A stretch of 5,781 bases of DNA from Actinomycetes bacterium (lineage in GTDB: Bacteria > Actinomycetota > CALGFH01): contig JASLIH010000389.1 in assembly GCA_030152105.1 (NCBI GenBank), forward strand, positions 1-5,781, read 5' to 3'. A program made the translations under genes and the position numbers. Shown here piece by piece: positions 5,603-5,781 of this stretch. The notes beneath the pieces are model-generated. The model was not told the origin of the DNA and did no database searches. It was given only the letters and a program-made list of their open reading frames with translations. Positions within the stretch are counted from its first letter, which is position 1; each line of letters opens with the position of its first letter.

Positions 5603-5698
5603 GACAACTGCTACCGGGACCAGGCGGTGACCAACGCGAGGCAGCTCGCAGACCTGCTGAGCAGCGCAGATGCCTCTGTCGTCAGTCCGAGCGATTGA
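5603..5698 (+). pseudogene. Displaced 3' end of a DUF72 gene
   Basis: The sequence encodes the last 31 residues of a DUF72 protein plus stop, with no matching body in front of it. It reads DNCYRDQAVTNARQLADLL and then a divergent tail, against NNCHSDDAVTNARQLADLL in the intact gene at 3609-3704. From the shared N onward, 18 of 30 residues are identical, the alignment has no gaps, and the stops coincide. Its NCYRDQAV is, from memory, closer to the usual family sequence than the NCHSDDAV of the intact gene, so it may preserve the ancestral end. Clear similarity begins at the shared 8-mer ACAACTGC (5604-5611), a possible junction. Without the barrel it cannot function, and it is unlikely to be translated as a protein of its own. 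Confidence 0.7.
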
Positions 5699-5781
5699 AG
5701 CATAGCGCTCCGCGACGCTGCCTCGGACGAAACCTGTCTCCGTGGCATATGGCCTGGCTGACGCGGCTTAACGATATTCCT
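5699..5781. other. Right-edge sequence, nothing recognised
   Basis: The 83 bases after the DUF72 tail contain no recognisable gene, RNA, repeat or terminator hairpin. The next gene is presumably outside the window. Confidence 0.5.

Noticed and set aside
5402..5698. 98-codon plus-strand open frame as an intact gene
   Set aside because: Only its last 31 codons resemble a protein (DUF72 tail). The earlier part has no third-position GC bias and no homology I can see, and it covers the sigma-operon promoter region.

Overview
The window is very GC-rich (roughly 70%), with G or C at nearly every third codon position, GTG and ATG starts and tightly packed genes. With a SigE-type sigma factor and DUF72, FG-GAP and zinc-ribbon proteins, this points to a chromosomal segment of an actinobacterium, possibly an environmental or uncultured one. 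The assignment is inference; no rRNA or other marker gene is present. I found no integrase, transposase, CRISPR array, tRNA or plasmid gene.

Left edge (2-259, +): the 3' end of a gene whose visible product reads as the end of a GAF-like domain running directly into one FG-GAP / calcium-loop motif and then a stop. Next (2709-285, -) come three co-directional genes: a zinc-ribbon protein with one membrane span, a group II PLP-dependent decarboxylase-like enzyme (473 aa), and a 161-aa all-helical protein resembling a ferritin-like bundle. The last two overlap by one base, and the first two are 41 bases apart with a strong ribosome binding site, so the three look like one operon.

A complete DUF72 (YecE-like) TIM-barrel gene diverges from this operon (2751-3704, +). 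It has no Shine-Dalgarno but has a -10-like hexamer 7 bases before its ATG, as expected for a leaderless mRNA. Converging on its 3' end, with 19 bases between stops, is a two-gene operon on the minus strand (5384-3724): a SigE-family ECF sigma factor and a one-span membrane protein, joined by a four-base ATGA overlap. The membrane protein is probably the cognate anti-sigma or signal sensor. It lacks the zinc anti-sigma motif and carries a large exported part made of a PsbP-like domain and a cysteine-containing C-terminal domain.

The right edge (5385-5781) is mostly non-coding. It contains the most unusual signal of the window: at 5603-5698 there is a second copy of the last 32 codons of DUF72, gapless and with its stop codon aligned to that of the intact gene. 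The sigma/anti-sigma operon is therefore bracketed by two diverged, direct copies of a DUF72 gene end. Codon choice in the intact DUF72 gene also appears to change near the start of this repeated tail. Together these suggest that the signalling cassette arrived by an event at the 3' end of a DUF72 gene, leaving a displaced tail. I see no clearly new biochemical system; the best leads are this scar, the unusual sensor protein, and the PLP enzyme coupled to a ferritin-like protein.
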